Source: Novosphingobium sediminicola
Lineage (GTDB): Bacteria > Pseudomonadota > Alphaproteobacteria > Sphingomonadales > Sphingomonadaceae
Length of the DNA stretch: 64,000 nucleotides
Reading direction: 5' to 3'
Assembly (NCBI RefSeq): GCF_014196525.1
Contig: NZ_JACIDX010000021.1
Span: forward strand, 1-64,000
Below the pieces are notes generated by a model, which worked only from the letters and a program-made list of their open reading frames with translations, was not told the origin of the DNA and ran no database searches. A program made the translations under genes and the position numbers. This document shows, one piece after another, positions 35,040 to 42,524 of this stretch. How positions within the stretch are numbered: the first letter of the stretch is position 1; the number at the start of each line of letters is the position of its first letter.

Positions 35040-35296
35040 ACCTCCCCCTTGGCCGCGCTTTCATCGCTTAGGCGGGCTGCCGCCGCGCCATCGATATGGC
35101 CTGACGCCGAGCGGGCGAAGGGTGGGTTCATGACGATGACGCTGGGCAGATCCGTCACGTGGTTCGCAATCTGCGTCGCATTGAAGCTGCTTATCTCCGC
35201 ATCTGAGAAAAGGGAGGCAAGAATTGCGGCTCGCAGCGGATCGATTCCGTTAAGTTGGAGAAGGCCCTTCGCGGCGCGAAGCCATTGCGCCAGCAC
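35040..35296 (-). pseudogene. Remnant of a plasmid-type adenine methyltransferase/helicase gene
   Basis: About 85 codons read leftwards resemble the methyltransferase part of the very large SAM-methyltransferase/helicase proteins (strawberry-notch type) common on alphaproteobacterial plasmids. The GIDPLRAAILASLF stretch is followed by ATQIANHVTDLPSVIVMNPP with the N-P-P-F motif IV and ARSASGHIDGAAAARLSDES. The SAM-binding motif I that should precede it and the helicase part that should follow are missing. The frame runs on to 34904, but I see no family similarity in that part. It is a fragment, not a working gene. Confidence 0.55.
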
Positions 35297-35368
35297 CGAG
35301 GAGCGGTGTGATTAGACCCCAGTCAACACGGGGACTGCATTCGAGTGACAAGGTACACGAAGGGTCAC

Positions 35369-35385
35369 GGAGAAGGCCCTTCTCC
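35369..35385. repeat. 17-bp palindrome upstream of parA
   Basis: GGAGAAGG and CCTTCTCC arms (8 bp, perfect) around one C, 167 bp before the parA start. It could be an operator for ParA/ParB autoregulation or a centromere-like ParB site. It is followed by a C run (35384-35389) but no T tract, which speaks against a terminator. Confidence 0.4.
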
Positions 35386-35551
35386 CCCCAGTTTCGCAAA
35401 CCATCCAAAATTCGTTCGATTGTACGCTAATGCCCCTCACAAACATGAGAGGTTTGCCTCAAGGCACCTATTGCGCCGCATGTCCCGATTTGATAGCTGA
35501 AATGGGAAATTTTTGACGAACTTTTTCCCGAATCAGAATCGGAGATGTCGC

Positions 35552-36748
35552 GTGCTGTCAGGTCAGACCCTTGATGCCATGATCACGGCCTGTGAAAATG
35601 CCAAAAGTGTACTTCGCAAAGCAGCGATTGACCCCTCTGAGCGTAAAACGCTGAACATCACCTTGTCGGCATCCGTGGCAGCCGAGTTCCTTAACCGAAC
35701 CCCGGAAGGCCTTGCGAAGGCTGAAGCGCGTGGCCGCCTCCCATCGCCCAAGACGGCCACGAATGGCCGTCGCTTTTACACGGTCGAAGACCTGATTGCG
35801 ATCCGCGAAGCGCTGGGCATCAAGGTGGGCAAAGCCGAGGATGAGCGCGCTGTGGTTGTGGCCGTTCAAAACTTCAAGGGCGGGGTCAGCAAATCGACCA
35901 CATCGAAGCATTTGGCCGATTATCTGGCGCTGCGTGGCTATCGCGTCTTGGTGGTCGATTGCGACCCCCAAGCATCCATGTCGGTGATGTTTGACGTCAA
36001 CCTCGAAGAGCTGATCGACGAGACGCACACGCTTTCCAATTTTCTTTCGCCGCAAATGGATGACGCGGATTCCTTCCGTAAAACGGTGCGCCCTACCGCT
36101 TGGCCCAATATCGACATCTGCCCCGCCAATCTGGGTTTGCAGGATACAGAATGGGAGCTGACCGCGACGATTGAGGACGGAGCAGGCGCAATTGCCGATG
36201 CCTTTCGCCGGTTGCGCGATGGTCTGGAGGAAGTGCGCGCCGACTATGACGTGATCATTCTTGATCCGCCGCCGGCCATGGGCTTTCTTGGCATCAACAC
36301 CCTGACTGCGGCGGACGGCTTGCTGATCCCTGTGCCCGCGCGCCAGCTCGATTATCTCTCGACGATCCATTTCATGCAGACCTGCCGCGAAGCGCTGGAT
36401 CTGATCAGCAAATTTGATCCCACCATCGACTATGGCTTCATTCGGGTGGTTTGCACGATGTTTCAGCCCAACCGGACCAATGAGGCGCAAATGCTTCAAG
36501 TCATGGAAAAAACCTATGCTGGGCAGATGATTAAGACGCCTATTTTGCTGTCCGAGGAAATCAAGAACGCGGGCGTGCTCATGTCTTCGATCTATGAGGT
36601 CAACAAACCCTATGGCTCGCATCAGACGTTTACGCGGTGTCGCGACAATTTGAACATGGTGTTCAAGGAAGTTGAGCGCGAGATCTGCAAACAATGGCCG
36701 TCGCGCATGACGCAGATCGGCACCGACAAGCTGACGGAGGCGGCATAA
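35552..36748 (+). CDS. parA: Plasmid partition ATPase ParA
   Basis: 398 residues from GTG 35552, chosen for the GGAG ribosome site 7 bases upstream. TTG 35513 opens the same frame without such a site. The N-terminal ~100 residues form a DNA-binding domain (LNITLSASVAAEFLNRTPEG, LAKAEARGRLPSP, GRRFYTVEDLIAIREALG). The ATPase part has the deviant Walker A in NFKGGVSKSTTSKHLADYL, Walker A' in LVVDCDPQASMSVMF and Walker B in YDVIILDPPPAMG. This type Ia layout both represses its operon and moves ParB-bound plasmid DNA. First gene of parA-parB, abutting parB with no gap. Confidence 0.95.
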   Translation: MLSGQTLDAMITACENAKSVLRKAAIDPSERKTLNITLSASVAAEFLNRTPEGLAKAEARGRLPSPKTATNGRRFYTVEDLIAIREALGIKVGKAEDERAVVVAVQNFKGGVSKSTTSKHLADYLALRGYRVLVVDCDPQASMSVMFDVNLEELIDETHTLSNFLSPQMDDADSFRKTVRPTAWPNIDICPANLGLQDTEWELTATIEDGAGAIADAFRRLRDGLEEVRADYDVIILDPPPAMGFLGINTLTAADGLLIPVPARQLDYLSTIHFMQTCREALDLISKFDPTIDYGFIRVVCTMFQPNRTNEAQMLQVMEKTYAGQMIKTPILLSEEIKNAGVLMSSIYEVNKPYGSHQTFTRCRDNLNMVFKEVEREICKQWPSRMTQIGTDKLTEAA

Positions 36749-37858
36749 ATGGCAATGGGTGGAAAGCGCCGCAGCCTGCTGGCCAATGCGATTGAGAGTT
36801 TGGGCGTCCCTGTGGCCCCTTCCACACCCGCCGCTGAGGTCGAGCCCGAAGAGCGCTTCGAGGATCTGACGCCGCTTGAGGATGTGGAAGTGGAAGCGGC
36901 GGACGCCGGCCCGACCCATCCCTCATTCCTCGCCCGGCGCGCTCAATCGCTGGGTGAAGTCAGCCGGACAGTCAAACGCCCCACCATCCGCCTTAAACCC
37001 AGCGAATGCTCGATTTGGCCGGGAAATGCTAGAAATTACAATGATTTGAATTATCAGCGCTGTGAAAGTCTGATCAATTCCATCAAAGAAGAAGGGCGCA
37101 ATCGCGAGGCGGTTGTCGTGCGCCGCACGAATGATGGCCCCCTGCCCTATGAACTGCTGGTCGGGACCCGTCGTCATTGGTCTGTCTCGTGGCTGCATGC
37201 CAACAACCATTCCGAGGTAGAATTCATTGCCCGGATCGAGACGCTCGATGATGAGGGCGCTTTCCGCCTTGCCGATCTTGAGAACCGAGAGCGTGAGGAC
37301 GTTACCGATTTGGAGCGGGCGCGCAATTACCTGCATGCCGTTGAGGCCTATTATGGCGGTGTGCGCGCAAGAATGGCTGAGCGGTTGGCGATTGCACCGA
37401 CCAGCCTCTATAATTTTATTCGCCTGGGCGAACTCAGCGACGAGGTCATCGCGGCATTTCCTGACACGGCAAGCGTCAAGGCCGCCCATGCAAACAAGCT
37501 GGCGCCGCATTGGAAGGCGGAAATCGAGCGCGACCGTATTCTAGCAGAAGCTCAGATCATCGCGGACGAGCAGGCAACCCTGCGGAAAAATGGCGAAAGG
37601 CTGATCGACGCGGCAAAGGTGTGCGATCGCCTGATCGCAGCCGCAAAAGACCGCAGCGGGCGCCCCAAGCGGGCCGAGAGCAAGGCCCCCCCTCCCCTGT
37701 TTTCCAGCGAGGGAGATTTGCTTGGCCATATCGTTGCGGATTCAGCCAAGAAAGGGATGACGATCACGATCAATCCGGCTGAATTGCTGTCGGTGGACGA
37801 GATCCTGGCCGCTTTGCGCCCCGCGATCGAAGCGGCAAAGTTTGCAAAGAAGGTTTAA
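36749..37858 (+). CDS. parB: Partition protein ParB (centromere binding)
   Basis: 369 residues. An N-terminal ParA-interacting region (GGKRRSLLANAIESLG) is followed by the ParB/Srx CTPase-like domain (LKPSECSIWPGNARNYNDLN, SIKEEGRNREAVVVRR, LLVGTRRHW) and the central helix-turn-helix region (RARMAERLAIAPTSLYNFIR), with a C-terminal dimerisation part. The motif usually written GERR is GTRRH here, as in plasmid ParB proteins. Its ATG follows directly on the parA stop. The matching parS site is not known; candidates are the palindromes at 35369, 37892 and 39256. Confidence 0.94.
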   Translation: MAMGGKRRSLLANAIESLGVPVAPSTPAAEVEPEERFEDLTPLEDVEVEAADAGPTHPSFLARRAQSLGEVSRTVKRPTIRLKPSECSIWPGNARNYNDLNYQRCESLINSIKEEGRNREAVVVRRTNDGPLPYELLVGTRRHWSVSWLHANNHSEVEFIARIETLDDEGAFRLADLENREREDVTDLERARNYLHAVEAYYGGVRARMAERLAIAPTSLYNFIRLGELSDEVIAAFPDTASVKAAHANKLAPHWKAEIERDRILAEAQIIADEQATLRKNGERLIDAAKVCDRLIAAAKDRSGRPKRAESKAPPPLFSSEGDLLGHIVADSAKKGMTITINPAELLSVDEILAALRPAIEAAKFAKKV

Positions 37859-37890
37859 TTATCTCATATTTTCAAATGGATGATGGCAAT

Positions 37891-37921
37891 CTACCAACTT
37901 GGTAATTCAGCGTGTTGGTAG
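37891..37921. promoter_or_regulatory. Nested palindromes upstream of repA (TACCAACTTGGTA plus outer arm)
   Basis: The 13-bp palindrome TACCAACTTGGTA occupies 37892-37904. The flanking CTACCAAC (37891-37898) is also repeated inverted as GTTGGTAG (37914-37921). The site ends 18 bp before the repA ATG, and a second exact copy of the 13-mer lies downstream of repA at 39256. This fits an autorepression site for RepA or a ParB/RepA-binding element. Confidence 0.6.
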
Positions 37922-37939
37922 AGCATCACAAGGCGATTG

Positions 37940-39061
37940 ATGACACGATCCAAAGGCCCTGATCACGATCTGCAAGCAGATCTGTTTCTGCCGCAGATTA
38001 CATCCCTCCCCATCCGGGATCAGAGGGATACGATGGAGCGTCCGTTTTTCTCGCTGCACAAGCGCAAGCGCGTCAAGCCTATCGACTATACCAGCCCGGA
38101 CGGCAAAGTGTCCGTCCACGTCACGGGCAACAGCGAGTATGGCATAGCCACGATCTACGATCTGGACATCCTGATCTATTGTGCGTCCGTCCTGATGGAA
38201 CATAAACGGCGGGGTGTGAACGACATCCCCCAAACGCTTGGCGTCGTTCCCTACGATATGCTCAGGACGCTTCGGCGCGACACAGGCGGCGGGGAATATG
38301 AAGGGCTGGCAAACGCCCTCAACCGCCTGCAATCAACGACAGTCAAAACCAACATTCGGACCCATGGCCGCCGCGAGCACACTTTCTCCTGGATCGACAG
38401 TTACAGTCAGGTCGTCGATCCTAACGGCAAGATCCGGGGCATGCGCATCACGCTTGCCAAATGGTTCTACGATGGCGTGCTGATGGATGGCGGTGTGCTG
38501 GCCATTGATCCGGCCTATTTTGAGATTAAGGGCGGCGTGATGCGCTGGCTTTATCGCGTTGCCCGCAAACATGCCGGTGGTAATGGCGCTGATGGCTTCA
38601 CCATCTCTATGCCTACCCTGTATGAGAAGTCCGGCTCGGAATCGCCTTATCGTCGCTTCAAGTTTGAGATGCTCAAACTTGCGCGGGAAAACAGCCTTCC
38701 CGGTTATTCCCTCGAAATCGTCGAGCATCCGGACAAGGAGCCCTCCATCAAGATGGTGCGCCGGGCCACTTTCGCTTCGGCCGCTGGAGGCGAAGAAGTA
38801 ATCCCCCCTGCCCTCAAACGTCCTGCAAGAAAGAAAGTGGAAAGCCGTGACAATCGGCCAGAGTTTCCGGCTGATGGCCACATCGGTTATACGCCATTCG
38901 GTTCCATTGCCCGCGAGGCACTCCCTCATCCCCAACGAGACCTTGGCCTGATTGCCGACGAGTTCCGGCGCTTTATTGCCACGCGCAAGATCCCGGCTGA
39001 CGCCATTAACATCGCTCAAATTTTTGCGACATTCTGTTCGCGGCAATCTCCAGCCATCTGA
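37940..39061 (+). CDS. repA: Plasmid replication initiator RepA (RPA family)
   Basis: 373 residues from ATG 37940. The codon before is TTG, and the ATG has an AAGG site 9 bases upstream. It matches the alphaproteobacterial plasmid initiator family (PF10134): QRDTMERPFFSLHKRKRVKP, SVHVTGNSEYGIATIYDLDI, LIYCASVLMEH, the RLQSTTVKTNIRT winged-helix segment, FSWIDSYSQVVDPNGKIRGM and LYRVARKHAGGN. These proteins bind iterons and open the origin. Seven iteron-like repeats lie downstream of the gene. Organisation parA-parB-repA-iterons is typical of sphingomonad megaplasmids. Confidence 0.95.
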   Translation: MTRSKGPDHDLQADLFLPQITSLPIRDQRDTMERPFFSLHKRKRVKPIDYTSPDGKVSVHVTGNSEYGIATIYDLDILIYCASVLMEHKRRGVNDIPQTLGVVPYDMLRTLRRDTGGGEYEGLANALNRLQSTTVKTNIRTHGRREHTFSWIDSYSQVVDPNGKIRGMRITLAKWFYDGVLMDGGVLAIDPAYFEIKGGVMRWLYRVARKHAGGNGADGFTISMPTLYEKSGSESPYRRFKFEMLKLARENSLPGYSLEIVEHPDKEPSIKMVRRATFASAAGGEEVIPPALKRPARKKVESRDNRPEFPADGHIGYTPFGSIAREALPHPQRDLGLIADEFRRFIATRKIPADAINIAQIFATFCSRQSPAI

Positions 39062-39143
39062 ACATCTTTTTGGCAGCCCGCGTCGGACAGGCTCGGACCC
39101 GGAAGGTTCGAGGGGAATCTGCTGCTTCTTTTACGCGATCTTC

Positions 39144-39157
39144 GGGGTTTCAGGAAC
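39144..39157 (+). repeat. Iteron-like repeat 1, GGGGTTTCAGGAAC
   Basis: First copy, 83 bp after the repA stop; identical in sequence to copy 3, which is inverted. Confidence 0.75.
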
Positions 39158-39255
39158 GCTACAGAAGCGCACGCTTTGCTCCACGCCATTGGGCTAGCCG
39201 AAACGAAGCACGACTTACAGAATAAGCGCTTATTTTCATAAATTTAGGGCCGCTT

Positions 39256-39268
39256 TACCAACTTGGTA
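39256..39268. repeat. Second copy of the TACCAACTTGGTA palindrome
   Basis: Exact copy of the 13-bp palindrome at 37892-37904, so the sequence brackets repA. Confidence 0.7.
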
Positions 39269-39342
39269 GCCGCCCCGCCTTACGCGAACAGGTAAAGCAG
39301 CCTCTGCCATAGCGCATGACGATCATCGGTGCCCGCTGCGCT

Positions 39343-39356
39343 GTTCCTGAAAACCC
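39343..39356 (-). repeat. Iteron-like repeat 2, GGGTTTTCAGGAAC (inverted)
   Basis: One substitution from copy 1, on the minus strand. Confidence 0.7.
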
Positions 39357-39418
39357 GTGCTTTGCGTGACCATCGGCTCTCCCAAGAAAGAGCACTCTTG
39401 CGCATTCAGACGATAGGC

Positions 39419-39432
39419 GTTCCTGAAACCCC
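39419..39432 (-). repeat. Iteron-like repeat 3, GGGGTTTCAGGAAC (inverted)
   Basis: Exact inverted copy of repeat 1, with a following CG as in the other copies. Confidence 0.75.
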
Positions 39433-39599
39433 GTGTCGTAGCTGAGCAGTCAAGGCAGCCGCCGAATCCCAAAAATGTTGCTGGCACGGCAAATCGCTGT
39501 CTTGTGGGTAATGGGCCTTGTCATTTGAGTTCGAAGGCAGTGATTACAGCCCGTTTTTCGGCAATTTGCCGCCACTCTCTCGCATGCACAATCAGCCAC

Positions 39600-39613
39600 G
39601 GGGTTTTAGGAAC
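39600..39613 (+). repeat. Iteron-like repeat 4, GGGGTTTTAGGAAC
   Basis: Differs from copy 1 at the variable ninth-last position only; direct orientation. Confidence 0.75.
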
Positions 39614-39687
39614 ACTTTCCCAGAACGACTGAAATCAGCCTATGTTGCCCGTTCTCCTCCCTCTCGGTGGATCGGGAACATATTCAC

Positions 39688-39701
39688 GGGGCTGAAGGAA
39701 C
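39688..39701 (+). repeat. Iteron-like repeat 5, GGGGCTGAAGGAAC
   Basis: A diverged copy that keeps GGGG and AGGAAC; first of three tightly phased copies spaced 22 and 21 bp apart (two helical turns). Confidence 0.65.
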
Positions 39702-39709
39702 GCAGATTC

Positions 39710-39723
39710 GGGGTTTAAGGAAC
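39710..39723 (+). repeat. Iteron-like repeat 6, GGGGTTTAAGGAAC
   Basis: Middle copy of the phased triplet; one substitution from copy 1. Confidence 0.75.
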
Positions 39724-39730
39724 GGATCGT

Positions 39731-39745
39731 CGGGTTTGAAGGAAC
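39731..39745 (+). repeat. Iteron-like repeat 7, CGGGTTTGAAGGAAC
   Basis: Last copy of the phased triplet, with one extra base in the middle and the first G replaced. Confidence 0.65.
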
Positions 39746-39829
39746 AGCGGCTTTCACCGACTCGTTGAATTTGGCTGAGTCGGGCGCTTAAAGCTCTCCT
39801 TTAACTTCTATAACTTCCTATAACTGAAT

Positions 39830-39851
39830 AAGGACGGCTAACGCCGCCCTT
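39830..39851. terminator. Hairpin with T-rich tail
   Basis: AAGGACGGC and GCCGCCCTT arms (one mismatch) around TAAC, followed by CCTCCTTTTTT on the plus strand. It could end rightward transcription from the origin, or insulate it from the leftward toxin gene that ends at 39911. Confidence 0.6.
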
Positions 39852-39910
39852 CCTCCTTTTTTATAATTTTGAATGGATCAAATCCAAACTCACAGGTGCT
39901 CAGCTAGATC

Positions 39911-40408
39911 TCAATGCGAAAGTCGTCCTTGATCGTCGATCAATCGCAGAAGGGCAGGGGGTTCATTGCCCCATTGCCACAAGACCAGATTTTCGGAGCC
40001 TAATGGAGTATGAGGCGCAAAACTAGGCACCAATATGCCGGCATAGCCTTGTGCGGCTAAATCCAGCGCCAGACGTTGAGTAGGGGCAATGCCGCCCGAC
40101 AGCATCACATCGCGCCACGCTGGATCGCCAATTTGCGATGGGGTCATTGCAACAGATGCCAAATTTTTGGGATCTGTCGCATTAAAAATATTCCTGATCT
40201 CGGCATGATAGGCCACCAAAGTGATTGGTTGAAAGGCGCCAACCTGATTGGCCTCTCTCATCGCCGTTTCCGGTTTCAAACTGGTATAGAGCGCCGCCAT
40301 ACCTTTTGGGTTGAAACGTCCGCCAAATTGCGCAGCACCTTCGCCCGAGAGCGGGCTTCGCGCCCATATGGGATTGAGGGCTCGGAAGAGTGTGCCGACA
40401 TAGTCCAT
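39911..40408 (-). CDS. RES-domain toxin of a type II toxin-antitoxin system
   Basis: 165 residues, a RES (PF08808) protein. The family's Arg, Glu and Ser positions fit FRALNPIWARSPLSGEG, GGRFNPKGMAALYTSLKPET with AMREANQ, and VLWQWGN at the C-terminus. RES toxins (for example MbcT, PP_2433-type) degrade or modify NAD+ and are neutralised by an Xre/MbcA-type antitoxin, which is exactly the gene just upstream (9 bp gap). Located beside the replication origin, the pair probably acts in plasmid maintenance. Confidence 0.9.
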   Translation of the reverse strand: MDYVGTLFRALNPIWARSPLSGEGAAQFGGRFNPKGMAALYTSLKPETAMREANQVGAFQPITLVAYHAEIRNIFNATDPKNLASVAMTPSQIGDPAWRDVMLSGGIAPTQRLALDLAAQGYAGILVPSFAPHTPLGSENLVLWQWGNEPPALLRLIDDQGRLSH

Positions 40409-40417
40409 GGATCAAGC

Positions 40418-40768
40418 TCAGGCGTGAACGCCGGCATCCACAGCGTCGATATAGTCCAGCACATCATGCGCGCGTCCGGCCTGAACCAATTGCATCGCAG
40501 TTTGTCCTGAAAAGCCGGGGAGGGGCTCGGAGCGGAACCAGGCATAGGCAACAAGGGAAGTGCCGAACCTTGGTTCAACCTTGTTCAGGACTTCGACCAA
40601 TTCGCGCAGTCGCTTCTGAATCCTAGGTTGCCGCACGCGGACTGCCCGCTGAATCGAATCTTTTCCCAAGCCTGCGGTTCGCGCCAGATCGTCGGCATTG
40701 GTCAGCAAAGATGCTGCGATACGACGAGGATCAAACATTCCGTCACTGGTATAGGCTTCAAGGCTCAT
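40418..40768 (-). CDS. Xre/MbcA/ParS-type antitoxin
   Basis: 116 residues from ATG 40768. The open frame extends 24 codons upstream through sequence of different character. A helix-turn-helix part (RRIAASLLTNADDLARTAGL, KDSIQRAVRVRQPRIQKRL) is followed by the toxin-binding domain (DUF2384) with FGTSLVAYAWFRSEPLPGFS and TAMQLVQAGRAHDVLDYIDA. It binds the RES toxin encoded downstream and represses the operon. The upstream direct region has A/T-rich inverted sequence around 40780-40800 that could be its operator. Confidence 0.9.
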   Translation of the reverse strand: MSLEAYTSDGMFDPRRIAASLLTNADDLARTAGLGKDSIQRAVRVRQPRIQKRLRELVEVLNKVEPRFGTSLVAYAWFRSEPLPGFSGQTAMQLVQAGRAHDVLDYIDAVDAGVHA

Positions 40769-41217
40769 AGCTATCAATATCCCATAGATACTGACGGTAT
40801 ATAGCGTCAAATTCCATGGCGTCAACGGTCGGCCTCGCACGCACGCGCTAAGCGAAGCGTTCCCAATCTCTTGTGTTATGCGGATAGTCCAAGCTAATTG
40901 AGCCCCTGCGATACCCGGCCACTCGCCCTAAAGGTGAGTACGAACGAATAATGCTCTACTGGCTAGCTTAGCCGCATTCACTGCCCTGCCTGGCGTTTGC
41001 CAGGCTCGATCATGTCGTTTCGGATGCGCAGCTATCAGACGATATGGGGCAGGTGGTGGCCAGTCGTTACAATGCGATGGCGCATTCGTTGAGCAACGAT
41101 GACAGGGCAAAGCGATAGCCGAGGTCGTTGGCCCGGTCATTGGCCTTCGCCTATGCCGCCGCCTGGTCTGGCCAAAGGCTAGAACAACCTGTTCGGTGCC
41201 TAGGGGACGCCTTGATC
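40769..41217. other. Gap without recognised gene
   Basis: 449 bp between the toxin-antitoxin operon and the phospholipase cluster. The antitoxin promoter is expected at 40770-40830. From 40970 to 41160 the plus strand gives short interrupted frames (for example a stretch reading MGQVVASRYNAMAHSLSN, ended by a stop) that may be a decayed coding sequence I cannot identify. No insertion-sequence ends or hairpin terminator were recognised. Confidence 0.4.
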
Positions 41218-42462
41218 CTAGCGCGTTGCAGGCCAGACGATCGGGGCTGTCTGCGCTTTGGCCCAGTCTGCCTTGCTGACGCGTTCGACGGGCAGGTTTC
41301 CGCAACGTTGGGCGGTGCGCATGGGATTGCACATGCTGGCGGCATGATCGGGCAGGCTGACGGTGAACCCTCCGGCAAAGCGCGGATCGGCCCAAAGATA
41401 GTCCGTCGAGACCGATTGTGCGCCCGAATGCAGAGCGATGTCACGATGGGCGATATCGTTGGTGCGGGCCTGCCATGTGCCTTCATCGGCGCGGGTGCGG
41501 ACCAGAAAGCCCGCTTTTACATCGCGGGCAATGCGATCTGCATCCTCGACCGGGCGGTTCAGCGTCAGATAGGCGGCGGCGGGGGATTGTTCGTCGGTGT
41601 TGATGAACATCACCCGGCCTTCGAGCGAAGAGCGATGCCCGCGATAAAGGGCCACCTTCTCGGGCGCTTCGTCCAGCGCGAAGAGGATGCGCCCGCGTGC
41701 CGCGCCCAGCCGGGGCCAGTTATTATGCAGCACCGCTTCGCGCAGGGTGGCATAACGGCCCTGTACATCGTCAGGCGTCAGCAATTGCGCAGGGGGCAAG
41801 ACCGCCCGCACTTCAGCATCCAGCGCATCGAAAGCGGCCTCGTCGAAGGAGAGCAGGGGGGTGCCGCCCGGCAGAGTCTTACCGTCCTTGGCGTTGATCA
41901 GGATGGTGACGGGGGCGTGACGCGGATGCGCGCGGGACCAATCGCGCACCATGCCAAGGCAGGCCTTGAAGGTGATGCAATGGGAGCGGAAATCGACATC
42001 GGGGACATGCTGCACCTTGAAGCCGGGCCGCTGCATCGCGCGCACCCATGCCGGATCGAGCGCCGTTTGTGTCTGCGCGGCGATCATGGGATGGGCATAA
42101 CGGCCGCCCTGCGGATCATAGACCACGTCGATCTCGATCTCCCGCGCGCCAAAGTCCAGTTGGGCGGTGATGGATTTATGGGCATAGTCCAGCTCCTGCG
42201 CCAAGCGGGGATTATAGGCCGTTATCAGCCGATAATCGGCGGGAGGGATGGCCCGCTTATAGCTGTTATGCGTCCCAACCGTCAGCAGATCGTTGACCCT
42301 CAGATTGACATCCATCCAGCGCTCCTCGCAGCCCTTTCCGGCATGAGCAACATCGGGCGCGTCGAGGCGGCAGACATCACGGTGCGCCGCCGCCGGGGTG
42401 GCAAGGGCGGCTAGTCCCATCGTAAGGGGCAGCAGCAAGGGGCCGGAAGCAGGCAGGCGCAT
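41218..42462 (-). CDS. Secreted PI-PLC-C1-type phosphodiesterase (first of two paralogues)
   Basis: 414 residues from ATG 42462 (an ATG two codons earlier is possible). A signal peptide (LPLTMGLAALATPAAAHRD) is followed by the Ca2+-dependent phosphatidylinositol-phospholipase-C-like domain. The first catalytic His (His65) lies in LTVGTHNSYKR, metal ligands in AREIEIDVVYDP, and the second region is KVQHVPDVDFRSHC. A later STDYLWADPRFAGGF segment matches the C-terminal family motif. Such enzymes cleave phosphatidylinositol-like lipids or glycerophosphodiesters. It is the last gene of a TetR-MFS-TonB-PLC-PLC operon, 62 bp after its paralogue. Confidence 0.85.
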   Translation of the reverse strand: MRLPASGPLLLPLTMGLAALATPAAAHRDVCRLDAPDVAHAGKGCEERWMDVNLRVNDLLTVGTHNSYKRAIPPADYRLITAYNPRLAQELDYAHKSITAQLDFGAREIEIDVVYDPQGGRYAHPMIAAQTQTALDPAWVRAMQRPGFKVQHVPDVDFRSHCITFKACLGMVRDWSRAHPRHAPVTILINAKDGKTLPGGTPLLSFDEAAFDALDAEVRAVLPPAQLLTPDDVQGRYATLREAVLHNNWPRLGAARGRILFALDEAPEKVALYRGHRSSLEGRVMFINTDEQSPAAAYLTLNRPVEDADRIARDVKAGFLVRTRADEGTWQARTNDIAHRDIALHSGAQSVSTDYLWADPRFAGGFTVSLPDHAASMCNPMRTAQRCGNLPVERVSKADWAKAQTAPIVWPATR

Positions 42463-42524
42463 GTACAATCCTTGACTGGGGTGAGGGCAGTTTATGGAGG
42501 CATCGCGCAGATGCCCCCATATGC

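Larger units (their letters stand above)
34754..35551. other. Region without an intact gene between the kinase operon and parA
   Basis: The stretch holds promoter-like DNA for the leftward kinase operon (34760-34870), a decayed methyltransferase fragment (35040-35296), a 17-bp palindrome (35369-35385) and a CAAAC-N7-GTTTG inverted repeat (35440-35456) ahead of parA. Another small inverted repeat, GAGG-TTTG-CCTC, overlaps it (35449-35460). The parA promoter and a centromere-like site may lie here. The canonical chromosomal parS (TGTTTCACGTGAAACA) is not present. Confidence 0.5.
39062..39910. other. Probable replication origin region (oriV)
   Basis: 849 bp without a supported gene. It contains seven copies of a 14-bp repeat close to GGGGTTTNAGGAAC (both orientations, listed separately), a second copy of the TACCAACTTGGTA palindrome, a near-match to a DnaA box on the minus strand (TTACCCACA, 39503-39511) and an A/T-rich stretch at 39800-39830 just beyond the last repeats that could be the unwinding element. 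A short frame at 39518-39718 runs through three of the repeats and is not credible as a gene. Confidence 0.75.

Noticed and set aside
35552..39061. Canonical ParB site TGTTTCACGTGAAACA (chromosomal parS)
   Set aside because: Looked for near parAB and not found; the palindromes reported are different sequences, so a chromosomal parABS origin is not supported.
39518..39718. 66-codon frame in the origin region
   Set aside because: It runs through iteron-like repeats 4, 5 and 6, has no ribosome site and no recognisable motif.
40928..41395. 155-codon leftward frame beside the phospholipase operon
   Set aside because: Composition is that of antisense DNA (Arg/His/Pro/Ser-rich) and it overlaps the real PLC-like gene end.
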